Assembly (NCBI GenBank): GCA_041664345.1
Contig: JBAYKX010000023.1
Location: forward strand, 1 to 64,000
DNA: 64,000 nucleotides
Direction of reading: 5' to 3'
Origin: GWE2-40-63 sp041664345
GTDB lineage: Bacteria; Bacteroidota; Bacteroidia; Bacteroidales; SZUA-534
The notes beneath the pieces were generated by a model. It was given only the letters and a program-made list of their open reading frames with translations, ran no database searches and was not told where the DNA came from. Below, piece by piece: positions 28,381 through 39,555 of this stretch (positions within the stretch are counted from its first letter, which is position 1; the number at the start of each line of letters is the position of its first letter). A program made the position numbers and the translations under genes.

Positions 28381-31300
28381 TTATTCAATACTGATTTTCT
28401 TATAGTATATTTTTTCGGCGGTTGCTATCACCACAAAATAATTGCCCGTAGTAAGCCTCGAAAGGTTTATTCCTTTGGTTAAATTAACTGATTCATTGCT
28501 AAATACAATTTTACCGGTTGCATCCAACACTTTAACCTGTTGTACTTTGGTAACCGGGTTTAATGCTTTAATATGCAAGAACCCTCTGACAGGATTCGGA
28601 TAAATGTTAAATGCCTCAGAAGCCTCAACCAGTAATTTAATGCCCAAATCGTTTTTAACGAGAATAGCAAAAAAACATGTTATAGTCAATCCGCCCAAAT
28701 CGCTAGCCTTAATAAGCAATTCATGCAATTGCTTATCGGTAGTAATGGTTTTGTTCACTACCAAATTATGGCCGGTAATGGTATAGTTTTTTGTGTCATC
28801 CAAGTTAGTTTGAGTATCGGAGGTAAATTCGAAGGTGTGTGAATCGTTCATATCTTCGTCCTCTACATTCAAAACACCAACCACCGTACCCAGCATATCG
28901 GAAACAAAAACCGTATCGTTGCTTAATAAAATGTCGGTTGGGGCTTCGTTAACATTGTTAATGATTACTTCAAAACTTCTTTCCATGCTGGAATTACCCT
29001 CGTCTATAGCTTTTATTCGATAATATAGTTTTGATTTAAATTCATAGTTAAATTCAGCACCAGATAATAAATTATAACCATCAATTGAAAATGCATTGTT
29101 ATCATCGGAGCCAATTCCATCAACTAATTCAAATGAATGATTGCCCTGAGAATCTTCATCAAATACTTGTAAATTAGCAACTACTGTATTTAATGGCATG
29201 TTTTCGTAAATTGTATATCCAATATAACCTATTTCAGTAATCGGGTCATTCATATCGGTTACCGTTAATACAAACCCCTTTTCAAATGAATCTCCTTCCG
29301 AATCAATGGTTTTGACCCTAATTTTTAGTTCATTCTTAGCCTCAAAGTTTTGAGTATAAGCTTTTAACTGATTACCTTCAATAGTAAAATAAGTGTTATC
29401 ATCGGAACCTTCCCCGACTACAAGTTCATAAGTAAAGCTATCGTTGCTGTTTTTATCAATAGTTGATAACGTGCTTATTGCCGATAAATCAGGCAAGTTT
29501 TCAGCAAAACTGGCAAACGACAATTGAATATCGGTAGGTGGATAATTGATGGGAAGATACAAGCTCTGTATGTCGTTGGTATAGGTAGCTGTCATAAAAC
29601 CATAGTATCCGGTACCAAAATACACCGAATCGCCCAAAGCAAATGAAATGGGATTATTTCGGTTGTTCCCCAAATTTAGTAAGTCGCCCAAGTTTTCAAC
29701 TTGATTGGTGCTTGGTTTGTAGCTTACAATATCTTTCTTGTTACCATAACAGATATACCCTTTATTCCCAATTCCAATAGCTGTGGCATCATTCACTGAG
29801 AGATGTAATCCATCGGCAAAAATTTTCTGTTGCCAGCTATTGGTTGCCGGGTTGTATTCCTGTATATCGCTCGATTGCGATGTCCCATTGGAATAGTTGA
29901 CCCCTCCCGAAACATAACCCTTGCCCTCAACCACAAAGGCACAGGCCGATGTTCTTTTTGCTCCCGTAAAGGTGGCAATTTCAGACCACGAGTCATGTAC
30001 GGCATCGTATTTCCAAAAGTCCTTTGTTTCATCCATTGCATCGGCTCCGGTGCCTACATAAGCGGTATCGTTAATAACAAAGCTAACCGCATCGTAACGG
30101 GCGGTTCCTGCAAAATTGCCAAGGGTTGTCCATTGATTGGTGGCAGGGTTGTATTCATAAAAATCGGGATAGTAAGTAAAGGGGTATTTACTGCCTCCCA
30201 AGCCAACGTAACCCTTTCCATTAACAGCAAATGCAACAGCTTCTGTTCTTGCTGCCCCAGGGAAAGGAGCTACCTTTGTCCATACATCGGTTCCGGCATT
30301 ATATTTCCAAAAGTCGCTTAACACACTGTCGGCATTTTCGCCCAAACCCACATAAACGGTATTATCAATGGTAAAACTTACCGCACTGGAACGGGGAATT
30401 CCCCGGAAGGGATTGATTCCCGTTTCATCCACATCAATCAGGTTGATGGTAATGGTGGCGGTATCGGAAAATTCGCCATCGAAAGCCACTACTTGAAGGT
30501 TAAAAGATGGGTTAACTTCGTAATCTAAAAAGAGGTTGTTATTTACCGATATTCCACCGGTTGAAGCATTTATAGCAAAAGTATTGTACAAGTTACCGGA
30601 AATTATAGCATGCGCTAATACATCGCCATCTAAATCGGAAGCAACAACAGAACCAATAATAGTTCCATTCTGCTGGTTTTCTAAAACAGAAAATTCAGTA
30701 TCAAGAAACTCTATGGATTCGTTTATATTTAAAATATTAATGGTAATTGCTGCGGTGTCGCTTAATTCTCCATCAGACACTAGCGTTAGAAGTTCAAAAG
30801 TTTTGTTTTCTTCAAAGTTTATAGCCGTGGAATCTATTACATAAACAACCCCTGTAGAGTCAATCACCCCAAAAACCTTATCGAGGCTTGCATGAATAAT
30901 AGAATAGGTCAATTTTGAATTGAAATCTTCATCGGCAGCAACCAACGTGTCTAAAATTGTACTATTATTTGGGTTTTCAGGAATGTTTAAAACTAAATCG
31001 GATAGGTGGGGTTTTTCATTTAGATCAATTAAATCTATATCAACTTTAACCGAATCAATTAATTGACCATCAGAAACTAAAATTTTTAGATTAAATGATT
31101 TGTTTAGTTCATAGCTTAAATATTGTGTGTTTTTAATTTGAATGGCTCCTGTTGTGGAATTAAGGTCAAACACATTACTTATATTGCCCGAAACAATGGT
31201 GTAATTTAATGCATCATTATCTTCATCAAAAGCTTCTAGTTGATAAATAATTGAATCATTGGGTAAATTTTCCTCTATTTCTAACTGTTTATAAGGGTTA

Positions 31301-34300
31301 CATATAAGTTCATTAACATTATCAATTTGAATATTAACGAAAGAAGTATCAACAAATTCCCCATCAGAAACTTGTACATATAAACTGAAATTTTGATTCT
31401 CTTCATAGTTGATTAAAGAAGAATCCATAACATAAATAACACCGGTCGAGTCAACTACTCCAAATGCACCAGATGGATTTGCCTGAACAATAGAAAAAAC
31501 ATGGGTATCATTATAATCTTCGTCAGAAATTAAAATGGTATCAACAATTGAATTGTTTAAAGGATTTTCATCTATCAACTCTTGCAAATTATTGGTCAAA
31601 ACTCTTTCATTAACATCATTAATTTTAATGTTGTAGCCTATGAGTTTGCTTGATGATCCATCATATATTTTAATTATTGCGTACAATGAATCGTTTCGTT
31701 CAAAGTTAAAGTAACTTGAATCAATAATCGAAATCTGCCCTGTTTCACTATCTAATTTAATTGCATTATCATCATTCCCATCAAAGACCGAAAACTCTAG
31801 AATTCCATTACCATAATAATAAGCATCAACAGTATCAAGTATCTGATTATTATTTTGATTTTCATTTATTTGGATTTCTTGATTATAAGTATAAAGTTCA
31901 GGCCCTTGATATTCATAAGCACCTATATCAATTCTTCCATATTGAATTCTTTCATTACCTTCAAAATCATAATTAGTTATTAAAGAATCATTTGTAAAAT
32001 TTGGGTCGCCCATATTTATGCAGGGTGATGTATTTTGTAACGCATAAGGATTTGCACCGGAACCCACAAATAAAGGATCAACATCTATATTGCCATCAGC
32101 TTGTAATTGAGCCCCCACAATATCACAATTGGTTATTTTAGGAGTTGAGTTGTATGGATCTAAATTTGCCTGCCCATTGCCTGAAACAATGCAGTTTGAT
32201 ATTTCAGATAAGGAGTAATTTATTTGAATTCCAGAAACTTGATTATCCGATATGGTATTGTTTGTTATTTTAGGTGAAGAAAAATCACAACTAATACCAA
32301 TCCAATAATTTTTTACAATTAGGTTCCCTTCGATTCGTGGAGATGCTTGATAACAATAAATTGCTTCATTATTGTTACGTGTAATTAAATTATTAGCTAC
32401 AATAAGTTTATTCATATTATAAACACACAGTGCACTACCATAGCCATCAAGCCAATAACTGCCAAAGGCATTCCCAAACTGCATAATACAGAATTCAATT
32501 TTTGAAGTATCGTTTGAGCTGGGTGTTTCTAAAAACCGAATACCACCCCAACCACCACTGATATAAGTCAATACCGAGTCTTTGGCTGTAAAAATTATCC
32601 TATTTTGTGCCGTTCCTTGGGCTAAAATCCTTCCTTGCACATTGAGTTTGTAATGCCCCTGAAACTCTACATAAACCCCCGGGTTTATGGTTAAGGTGCG
32701 GGCATTGTTAATGGTTAAGTTGTTATAACTTTTATGGTGTCGGCACTCCATACTACATCTTCATTGGGGAGTTCAAAATATTCATTTGAATTGAGTACAT
32801 AAATTTCGGTAATGAGTGTATCGGATAAAACGCCATTGCTCACTTTTATCTTCAAATGGTAGTTAGTTTCTGCCTGGGCCTCTGTTGGAACCCATTTTAT
32901 TGTATCGTTTTCAATTGACAAACCACTCGGGGCCTCAATTATGGTGTAAGTTACTCCTGAAGGAAAACTTATCGGTTTTATTGCTTCTGCATAAACGGAA
33001 TCAAAACGGATGTGCTTTTTTCTGATTGTACGGAAAACTAAAAACGAATCAGGGTCGCTTTGCAGTTCGTATGCACCCATATCAATTGTAGGGTTTGTTC
33101 CCCCTTCGTAAATCCTTGGGTTACCGGCTATGTCCATGTTTATTTCCAAACTATCCGTATCCCAATCGGGTCGCCCGGAATTTAAACAAGGTGATGTTTT
33201 TTGTAACGCATAAGGATTTGAACCGGATACCACAAATAAAGGATCCACATCTATATTGCCATCAGCTTGTAAATTAGCTCCCACAATATCGCAATTGGTT
33301 ATTATAGGAGTTGAGTTGTATTGTTCTAAATTTGCCTGCCAATTTCCTGAAACAATGCAGTTTGTAAGTTGCGGAGACGAGCTTTGTAAAGATATTCCAC
33401 AATAACCTTGATTATCCGATATGGTATTGTTTGTTATTTTAGGTGAAGAATTATAGCAATTAATACCATTCCCATAATTTTTTACCATCAAGTTCCCTTC
33501 AATTAATGGTGATGCATTATTACAATAGATTGCAGAATTCCAACTAGATGATCTGTTTTTTGCAATTAAATTATTGGTAATTTTAATTTTGTCAAAACCA
33601 TAAATACATAATGCGCCTCCATGACCATCAAGCCCATCACTGCCAAAGGCATTCCCAAACTGTATGATACAGAATTCAATTTTTGATGTATCGTTTGAGC
33701 TGGGTGTTTCTAAAAACCGAATACCACCCCAACCTCCACTAGTATCAGTTAATACCGAGTCTTTGTCTGTAAATGTTATCCTGTTTTGTACCGTTCCCCG
33801 TGCTAAAATTCTTCCTTGTACATTTAATTTATAATGCCCCTGGAATTCCACATAAACGCCTGGGTTTATGGTTAAGGTACGGGCATTGTTAATGGTTAAG
33901 TTATTAATAACTTTTATGGTGTCGGCACTCCATACAACATCTTCATTGGGGAGTACAAAATATTCATTTGAATTGAGTACATAAATTTCGGTATTGAGTG
34001 TATCGGATAAAACGCCATTGCTCACTTTTATCTTCAAATTATAGTTTGTTTCTGCCTGGGCCAATGTTGGAACCCATTTTATGGTATCGTTTTCAATTGC
34101 CAAACCACTTGGGGCTTCAATTATGATGTAAGTTACCCCTGAAGGAAAACTTATCGGTTTTATTGCTTCTGCATAAACGGAACCAAAACGGATGTGCTTT
34201 TTCCCGATTGTACGGAAAACTAAAAACGGATCAGGGTCGCTTTGCAGTTCGTAGGCACCCATATCAATGGTAGGGTTTGAACCAAAAGTATAAATCCTTG

Positions 34301-36371
34301 GGTTACCGGCTATGTCCATGTTTATTCCCAAACTATCCGTATCCCAATCGGGGCGTCCGGTATTTAAACAGGGTGATGTATTTTGTAACGCATAAGGATT
34401 TGCACCGGAACCCACAAATAAAGGATTTATATCCATATTGCCATCAGCTTGTAAATGAGCCCCCACAATATCGCAATTGGTTATTTTAGGAGTTGAATAG
34501 TATTGAGCTAAATTTCCATCCCCATTGCCTGAAACAATGCAGTTAGTAAGTTGCGGAGAGGAACTAACTAAATATATCCCATAATCTTGATTATCCGATA
34601 TGGTGTTGTTTGTTATTTTAGGTGAAGAATTATCACAATAAATACTATAATAATAATTTTTTACAATTAGGTTCCCTTCGATTCGTGGAGATGCATGATA
34701 ACAAAAAATTGTGTAGTATCTGTTACGTATAAATAAACTATTAGCTACAATAAGTTTATTCATATTAGAAACACACAATGAACTTCCAAATTGATCGAGC
34801 CAATCGTCACTGCCAAATGCATTCCCAAACTGCATAATACAGAATTCAATTTTTGAAGTATCGTTGGCACTTGGTGTAGAATAAAACCTAATTCCACCCC
34901 AACCACCACTGGTACCAGTTAATATTGAGTCTTTGGCTGTAAAAGTAATTCTGTTTTGTGCCGTTCCCCGGGCTAAAATCCTTCCTTGTACATTGAGCTT
35001 GTAATGCCCCTGAAACTCCACATAAACCCCCGGGTTTATGGTTAAAGTGCGGGCATTATTAATGGTTAAGTTATTAATAACTTTTATAGTGTCGGCACTC
35101 CATACAACATCTTCATCGGGGAGTTCAAAATATTCATTTGAATTGAGTACATAAATTTCGGTATGGAGCGTGTCGAATAAAACGCCATTGCTCACTTTTA
35201 TCTTCAAATTGTAGTTTGTTTCTGCCTGGGCCAATGTTGGAACCCATTTTATGGTATCATTTTCAATTACCAAACCACTTGGAGCCTCAATTATGGTGTA
35301 AGTTATCCCTGAAGGAAAGCTTATCGGTTTTATTGCTTCTGCATAAACGGAACCAAAACGGATGTGCTTTTTTCCGATTGTACGGAAAACTAAAAACGGA
35401 TCGGGATTGCTTTGCCGTTCGTATGCGCCCATATCAATTGTAGGGTTTGTTCCCCCTGTGTAAATCCTTGGGTTACCGGCTATGTCCATGTTTATTCCCA
35501 AGCTATCAATATCCCAATCGGGTCGCCCGGTATTTAAACAGGGTGATGTATTTTGTAACGCATAAAGATTTGAACCGGAACCCACAAATAAAGGATCTGC
35601 ATCTATATTGCCATCAGCTTGTAAATTAGCTCCCACAATATCGCAATGGGTTATTTTAGGAGTTGAATTGTCTTGGTATAAATTTCCATACCCATTGCCT
35701 GAAACAATGCAGTCTGTTATTTCAGGAAAGGAACTATCAAAAATATTAATACCATAACCTCCATTATCCGATATGGTATTGTTTATTATTTTAGGTGAAG
35801 AATTATTGCAACTAACACCAGTCCAATAATTTTTTACAATTAAGTTTCCTTCAAATAGAGGTGATGCATTATAACAATAGATCGCTTCATTATTGTTATG
35901 TGTAATTAAATTATTAGCTACAATAAGTTTATTCATATTATAAACAAACAATGCACTACCAACTCCATCAAGCCAATCGCTGCCATAGCCATTTCCATAT
36001 TGTATAATACAGAATTCAATTTTTGAAGTGTCGTTTGTATTTGGTGTATCAATAAACCGTATGCCATGCCAACCACCACTGGTATCCGTTAAAACAGTAT
36101 CCTTTGCCGTAAAAGTTATCCTATTTTGAGCCGTTCCCCGGGCTAAAATCCTTCCTTGTACATTTAGTTTGTAATGCCCTTGAAATTCCACATAAACACC
36201 CGGGTTTATGGTTAAAGTAATGCCATTATCCACAGTAATTTCTCCGGTTACTTTTACGGTGTCGGCACTCCAGGTTTCGTTGGTGGTAATGTTTCCGCTT
36301 TTTTCAATTACAGTTTGGGCTTGTAGGGTTGTGCCCAATAAAAAAATAAATGGGAGTAGTAGATTCTTCAT
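28381..36371 (-). pseudogene. Giant T9SS-exported beta-helix/cadherin/kelch protein, frameshifted
   Basis: Secreted surface protein of about 2,660 residues if intact. A signal peptide starts at the ATG at 36371 (MKNLLLPFIFLLGTTLQAQ). Four near-identical modules of about 390 residues follow, each with a VWSADTIKV lead, a right-handed beta-helix (NNLI, NNTISDN rungs), DIDPLFVGSG-type spacers and an Ig-like end. Then come cadherin-like repeats (ENQNN, VSDGE, DEDND calcium motifs), a kelch propeller (GYVGLGG, FWKYNAG), more cadherin repeats, and a C-terminal T9SS sorting domain (IYPNPVRGFLHIKAL to YKKISIE). The frame breaks at about 32718-32727. The parallel modules read GTTATTAATAAC where this one has GTTATAACAAC on the coding strand, one base short. 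It is probably an adhesin; no ligand can be named. Confidence 0.85.
32600..36260. repeat. About 1,170-bp tandem repeats within the giant gene
   Basis: The same junction (TTTTAYRGTGTCGGCACTCC) occurs near 32729, 33911, 35081 and 36251, giving periods of 1,182, 1,170 and 1,170 bases. Stretches of tens of bases are identical between copies. Such repeats can recombine or collapse in assembly. Confidence 0.85.
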
Positions 36372-36407
36372 TTGTGCTATTTTGTTTAAAAAACCTTGGA
36401 TGCTCAA

Positions 36408-36876
36408 TTTAGTGTATATTAACTTGGTGTTCTGAGGTTGTTTTACAAGTGGTTATACTTGCGAAAATAACCATAATAATGTGATATGCAAAAAGTATGT
36501 GGAACATTTAGTGTAAAGTTGGGGATTTGGAAAGTTGGGAAGTTGGGGAAAGGGTAGCAAGGTAACAAGGTTGCAGGGTTACAAGATGGAAAATTGGGGA
36601 CGTTGGAACTTGCAGCACCCGCTGCGAGACATGCCGCAGAGAGAGATTGGAAAATTGGGAAAATGGGAAGTTTCCAAGCCCAAAGGACGTTGGAAAGTCG
36701 GTAGTTATTCCTTTTTAACTTTCCATAGCCACATTGACGTTTCCATGTCCTCCGGACGATGGAAAGTCAGTGCTGATGTGGAAAAGTCGTTGAAATTTGA
36801 AATTCTGGAAAGATGGGAAATTGGAAAGGTTGAAAAATGGAATTATTTCTTTCCATTTTTCAACCTTTTTTATTGG
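36408..36876. repeat. Repeat-rich gene-free gap with REP-like hairpins
   Basis: No gene is seen. 36551-36590 holds five 8-base units (AGGGTAGC, AAGGTAAC, AAGGTTGC, AGGGTTAC, then a decayed one). A CTTGCAGC hairpin copy lies at 36609-36628 and is followed by GAGATTGGAAAATTGGG. Between about 36668 and 36770 are TTTCCA...TGGAAA hairpins, the clearest being TTTCCATGTCC/GGACGATGGAAA. Confidence 0.65.
36825..36868. terminator. Long hairpin terminator downstream of the 36877-37680 gene
   Basis: Eighteen-base perfect arms (36825-36842 and 36851-36868, core GGTTGAAAAATGGAA) form a strong hairpin immediately past the stop codon of the leftward gene. T-rich sequence follows on the plus side. Confidence 0.7.
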
Positions 36877-37680
36877 TTAGAACACCCAACCAATGCGTAG
36901 TCCAGCAGTACCAGCAATGGGTACTTCTTCACCTCCAGTTGCGAAGCCGTAGGCTATTCCTTCACCATTGCCACCAGCTTTGCTATAGCCATAGCCAAAT
37001 CCAACATATAAATCCACTAAAAATGAATCATCGATTACCCATTGTTTACCAAACTTTAGCATTAATGCAATGGCAAAATCATCCTCACGCTTGGTTGATG
37101 AATTGTAAGGGTAATAATAATCATAATCATAAGTATCAAAATACATGTAGCGTAATGCAAATTCAGGAGCAATGTAAGCCCCTTTAAGAATGTGTGAATA
37201 ACGCATTTTATTCATATAAAGGTCGGGTGTTCTTATAAATTTATAGGCAAATTTGGTATATACTCCCGCTGGATTATTTTCCTGAGGATCGAATCCCAAA
37301 CCTACTATACCAAGCGCAGCTTCAAAGGATTTCCCGGGTTTTATATTTTGTTCGTAGGCAAATTCGGTGCTACCGTATAAAGGCGACAGAAAATTAATTT
37401 TAAGGGCTCGCCGGCTTTGATTGGTATAATAATCCGGATTATCAAAACTGTTGTTTTCCATTTTAACAACTTCACCAGTTGAAAATTCAACTCTATCAAC
37501 CAAGGATTTTTCTATTCCAAAAATAATTTTAGGATTGCTTTGGTAAAAATACTTTATTTTATCACTGCCCAATTCCGATACAGTGCAAGTAATAACATCG
37601 CCATTTGTTTTAATAATTTTATCTTGAGCAACCGATGTTAGGGTTATAAAGACCAATAGAAAGCTAATAATATTTTTCAT
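36877..37680 (-). CDS. Exported protein of unknown function, probable outer-membrane barrel
   Basis: 267 residues. Signal peptide MKNIISFLLVFITLTSVAQ. The N-terminal part (20-80) resembles a short domain seen in Bacteroidota exported proteins: DKIIKTNGDVITCTVSELGSDKIKY and DRVEFSTGEVVKME. The rest has alternating beta strands with aromatic girdles (NFLSPLYGSTEFAYEQNI, ALRYMYFDTYDYDYYY, LYVGFGYGYSKAGG) and ends in GTAGLRIGWVF, like an outer-membrane barrel strand ending in Phe. No specific function can be given. It is divergent from the metal ABC transporter, with a 145-base gap that holds its promoter. Confidence 0.7.
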   Translation of the reverse strand: MKNIISFLLVFITLTSVAQDKIIKTNGDVITCTVSELGSDKIKYFYQSNPKIIFGIEKSLVDRVEFSTGEVVKMENNSFDNPDYYTNQSRRALKINFLSPLYGSTEFAYEQNIKPGKSFEAALGIVGLGFDPQENNPAGVYTKFAYKFIRTPDLYMNKMRYSHILKGAYIAPEFALRYMYFDTYDYDYYYPYNSSTKREDDFAIALMLKFGKQWVIDDSFLVDLYVGFGYGYSKAGGNGEGIAYGFATGGEEVPIAGTAGLRIGWVF

Positions 37681-37825
37681 TTTTAGTTAATTAAGGTTAG
37701 TACTTTTTCAAAGATGTACGTTATTTAAAAAGGTTGCTAAAAATAGACAATTTTAGCATACAACTGAAATTATGTTAGTTTTTCGTTAAATCAATCGAAC
37801 TTACTAAAACAAATTATCTCTCTAC

Positions 37826-38767
37826 TTGTCATTGAGATTATTTGCTACTTTTGCTTTACAAAATTCAATTATTAAGAAGTATTTATTTTTATCACTAAGC
37901 GTGTTTTCGCTGTTTATATTTATTGGTTGTAGTCAGAAACGGGCCATTTCAGATAAACCTACTGTTACGGTGAGTGTGATTCCCCAGAAGTTTTTTGTGG
38001 ATCAAATTGCCGGTGATTGGTTGTATGTGAATGTGATGGTTCCCCCTGGAGGTAACCCCCATACCTATGAACCAACTCCCATGCAAATGAAGTCGTTGTC
38101 CAATTCATTGGCTTATTTTAGTATTGGATATATTACTTTTGAAACCGCTTGGATGGATAAATTAGTGTCGGTAAGTCCCAAAATGAAGGTAATAGATACT
38201 TCAGTTGGTTGTGAATTGTTAGCCGAGGATGCTTGGTGTGAGGAACATACAGAATTGGATGGAAGTACTACCCGCCATGAATCTTACAATCCACATATAT
38301 GGTTATCACCAAAATTGGTTAAAATTCAGGCTCAAATCATATACGAAGCATTATCTGAATTGTACCCAGAGCATAAACAATCGATGGAACAAAACATAAA
38401 TCGGTTCTTAGCGCAATGCGATTCAGTACATTCCAGTTTAGACACTATCATGAATAGTTCCAGCGGCACTTCCTTTATTGTTTATCACCCGGTATGGACC
38501 TATTTAGCTAAGGATTATAATCTCAAACAAATAGCTATTGAATACAATGGAAAAGAAGCCACTGCCGACAAATTGAAAAACATTATTGATTTTGCCAATA
38601 AAAATGACATCCGGTTTATTTTTGTGCAAAAGGAATTTAGTGATGCCCAAGCAAGAACCATTGCTGAACAGATAAATGGGCGTGTGGTTTCAATGAATCC
38701 GCTTAATTACGATTGGTTCACTACCATGAAGGAATTTGGCGAAGCATTTCAGGCAATTAAGAATTAA
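37826..38767 (+). CDS. Zinc/manganese ABC transporter substrate-binding lipoprotein
   Basis: ZnuA/TroA-family metal-binding protein. The lipobox is LFIFIGC, followed by SQKRAISDKP. Metal ligands include His in PGGNPHTYEPTP, His in SYNPHIWLSP, His in VYHPVWTYLAKDY and a C-terminal acidic residue; a short insert (WCEEHTELDGSTTRHE) stands where family members have a His-rich loop. The listed start is TTG (37826). However, the signal peptide pattern KKYLFLSLSVFSLFIFIGC suggests the true start is ATT at 37871 (reading I-K-K where M-K-K is usual), because a TACTTTTG promoter box lies at 37846-37853. A lost ATG is also possible. The ATPase gene starts 26 bases on. Confidence 0.88.
   Translation: MSLRLFATFALQNSIIKKYLFLSLSVFSLFIFIGCSQKRAISDKPTVTVSVIPQKFFVDQIAGDWLYVNVMVPPGGNPHTYEPTPMQMKSLSNSLAYFSIGYITFETAWMDKLVSVSPKMKVIDTSVGCELLAEDAWCEEHTELDGSTTRHESYNPHIWLSPKLVKIQAQIIYEALSELYPEHKQSMEQNINRFLAQCDSVHSSLDTIMNSSSGTSFIVYHPVWTYLAKDYNLKQIAIEYNGKEATADKLKNIIDFANKNDIRFIFVQKEFSDAQARTIAEQINGRVVSMNPLNYDWFTTMKEFGEAFQAIKN
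37846..37853 (+). promoter_or_regulatory. -7 box for the metal ABC transporter operon
   Basis: TACTTTTG fits TAnnTTTG exactly. A TTG lies 17 bases upstream as a possible -33 core. It is inside the longest open reading frame of the binding protein, so translation should begin after about 37860. Confidence 0.4.
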
Positions 38768-38793
38768 TAATTTGCAATTAGCAATTTTCGGAT

Positions 38794-39552
38794 ATGGTTA
38801 CTTACAAAATAGATAAACCTTTGATTAAGATTGAAAACCTTTCCGTTGGTTACCAAACCACGAAAGTATTGGATGCAGTAAATCTGGAAATTGTGGTGAC
38901 TGATTTTATTGGGATTATAGGTCCCAACGGAGGAGGTAAAACCACTTTGATAAAAACCATTTTAGGTTTGATACCTTATTGGGAAGGAAAAATCAGTTAT
39001 CAAATAAGCCAATCGAAAATTGGTTACCTGCCGCAAATCAATGTCATCGACAAGGATTTTCCGATTACCGTTTTTGATGTGGTTCTTTCGGGATTAGCCG
39101 GTAAAAAAGGACTTTGGCAGAGTTTTTCGAAAGACGACCGGTTGTTTGCCGATGAACTGTTGCAACAGGCTGGCATTATCCATATATAAAGCAAGGCCAT
39201 TGGACAGCTTTCTGGCGGACAAATGCAGCGTGCATTGCTTTGCCGGGCCCTGATGAACCATCCCGAATTGTTGATTTTGGATGAACCCAGTACATTTGTA
39301 GATAACCAGTTTGAACACGAATTATTTGAATGGTTGGGTGAACTCAACAAAACCATTTCTATTTTAATGGTATCGCACGACTTAGGAACCATTTCAAGTC
39401 ATGTAAAAACCATCGCCTGTGTTAACCGACAACTTCATTATCACCGTTCTAATAAAATATCAGCCGAGCAGTTAGCTTATTACAATTGCCCCATTCAGAT
39501 AATCAGCCACGGTCAAATACCGCATCAGGTATTAGCCACTCACAAACAGTAG
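38794..39552 (+). pseudogene. Zinc/manganese ABC transporter ATPase, internal stop
   Basis: 252-codon ATP-binding subunit of a ZnuC/TroB-type importer. Walker A is IIGPNGGGKTTLIKT (Lys49), the Q-loop is IGYLPQINVID, the signature is QLSGGQMQRALLCRAL, Walker B is LLILDEPSTFVD, and the H-loop is LMVSHDLGTI. A TAA at 39187-39189 cuts the frame between GIIHI and SKAIGQLSGGQ, exactly in phase on both sides. The break separates the Q-loop half from the signature half, so neither fragment would be active. One base change (for example AAA to TAA) explains it. The permease follows after 3 bases. Both flanking genes are intact, which argues for a recent or artificial change. Confidence 0.87.
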
Positions 39553-39555
39553 CTT

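Noticed and set aside
29830..30321. 163-codon plus-strand frame inside the giant adhesin region
   Set aside because: Its Cys- and Arg-rich composition is the complement of the kelch repeats; no start signal or domain.
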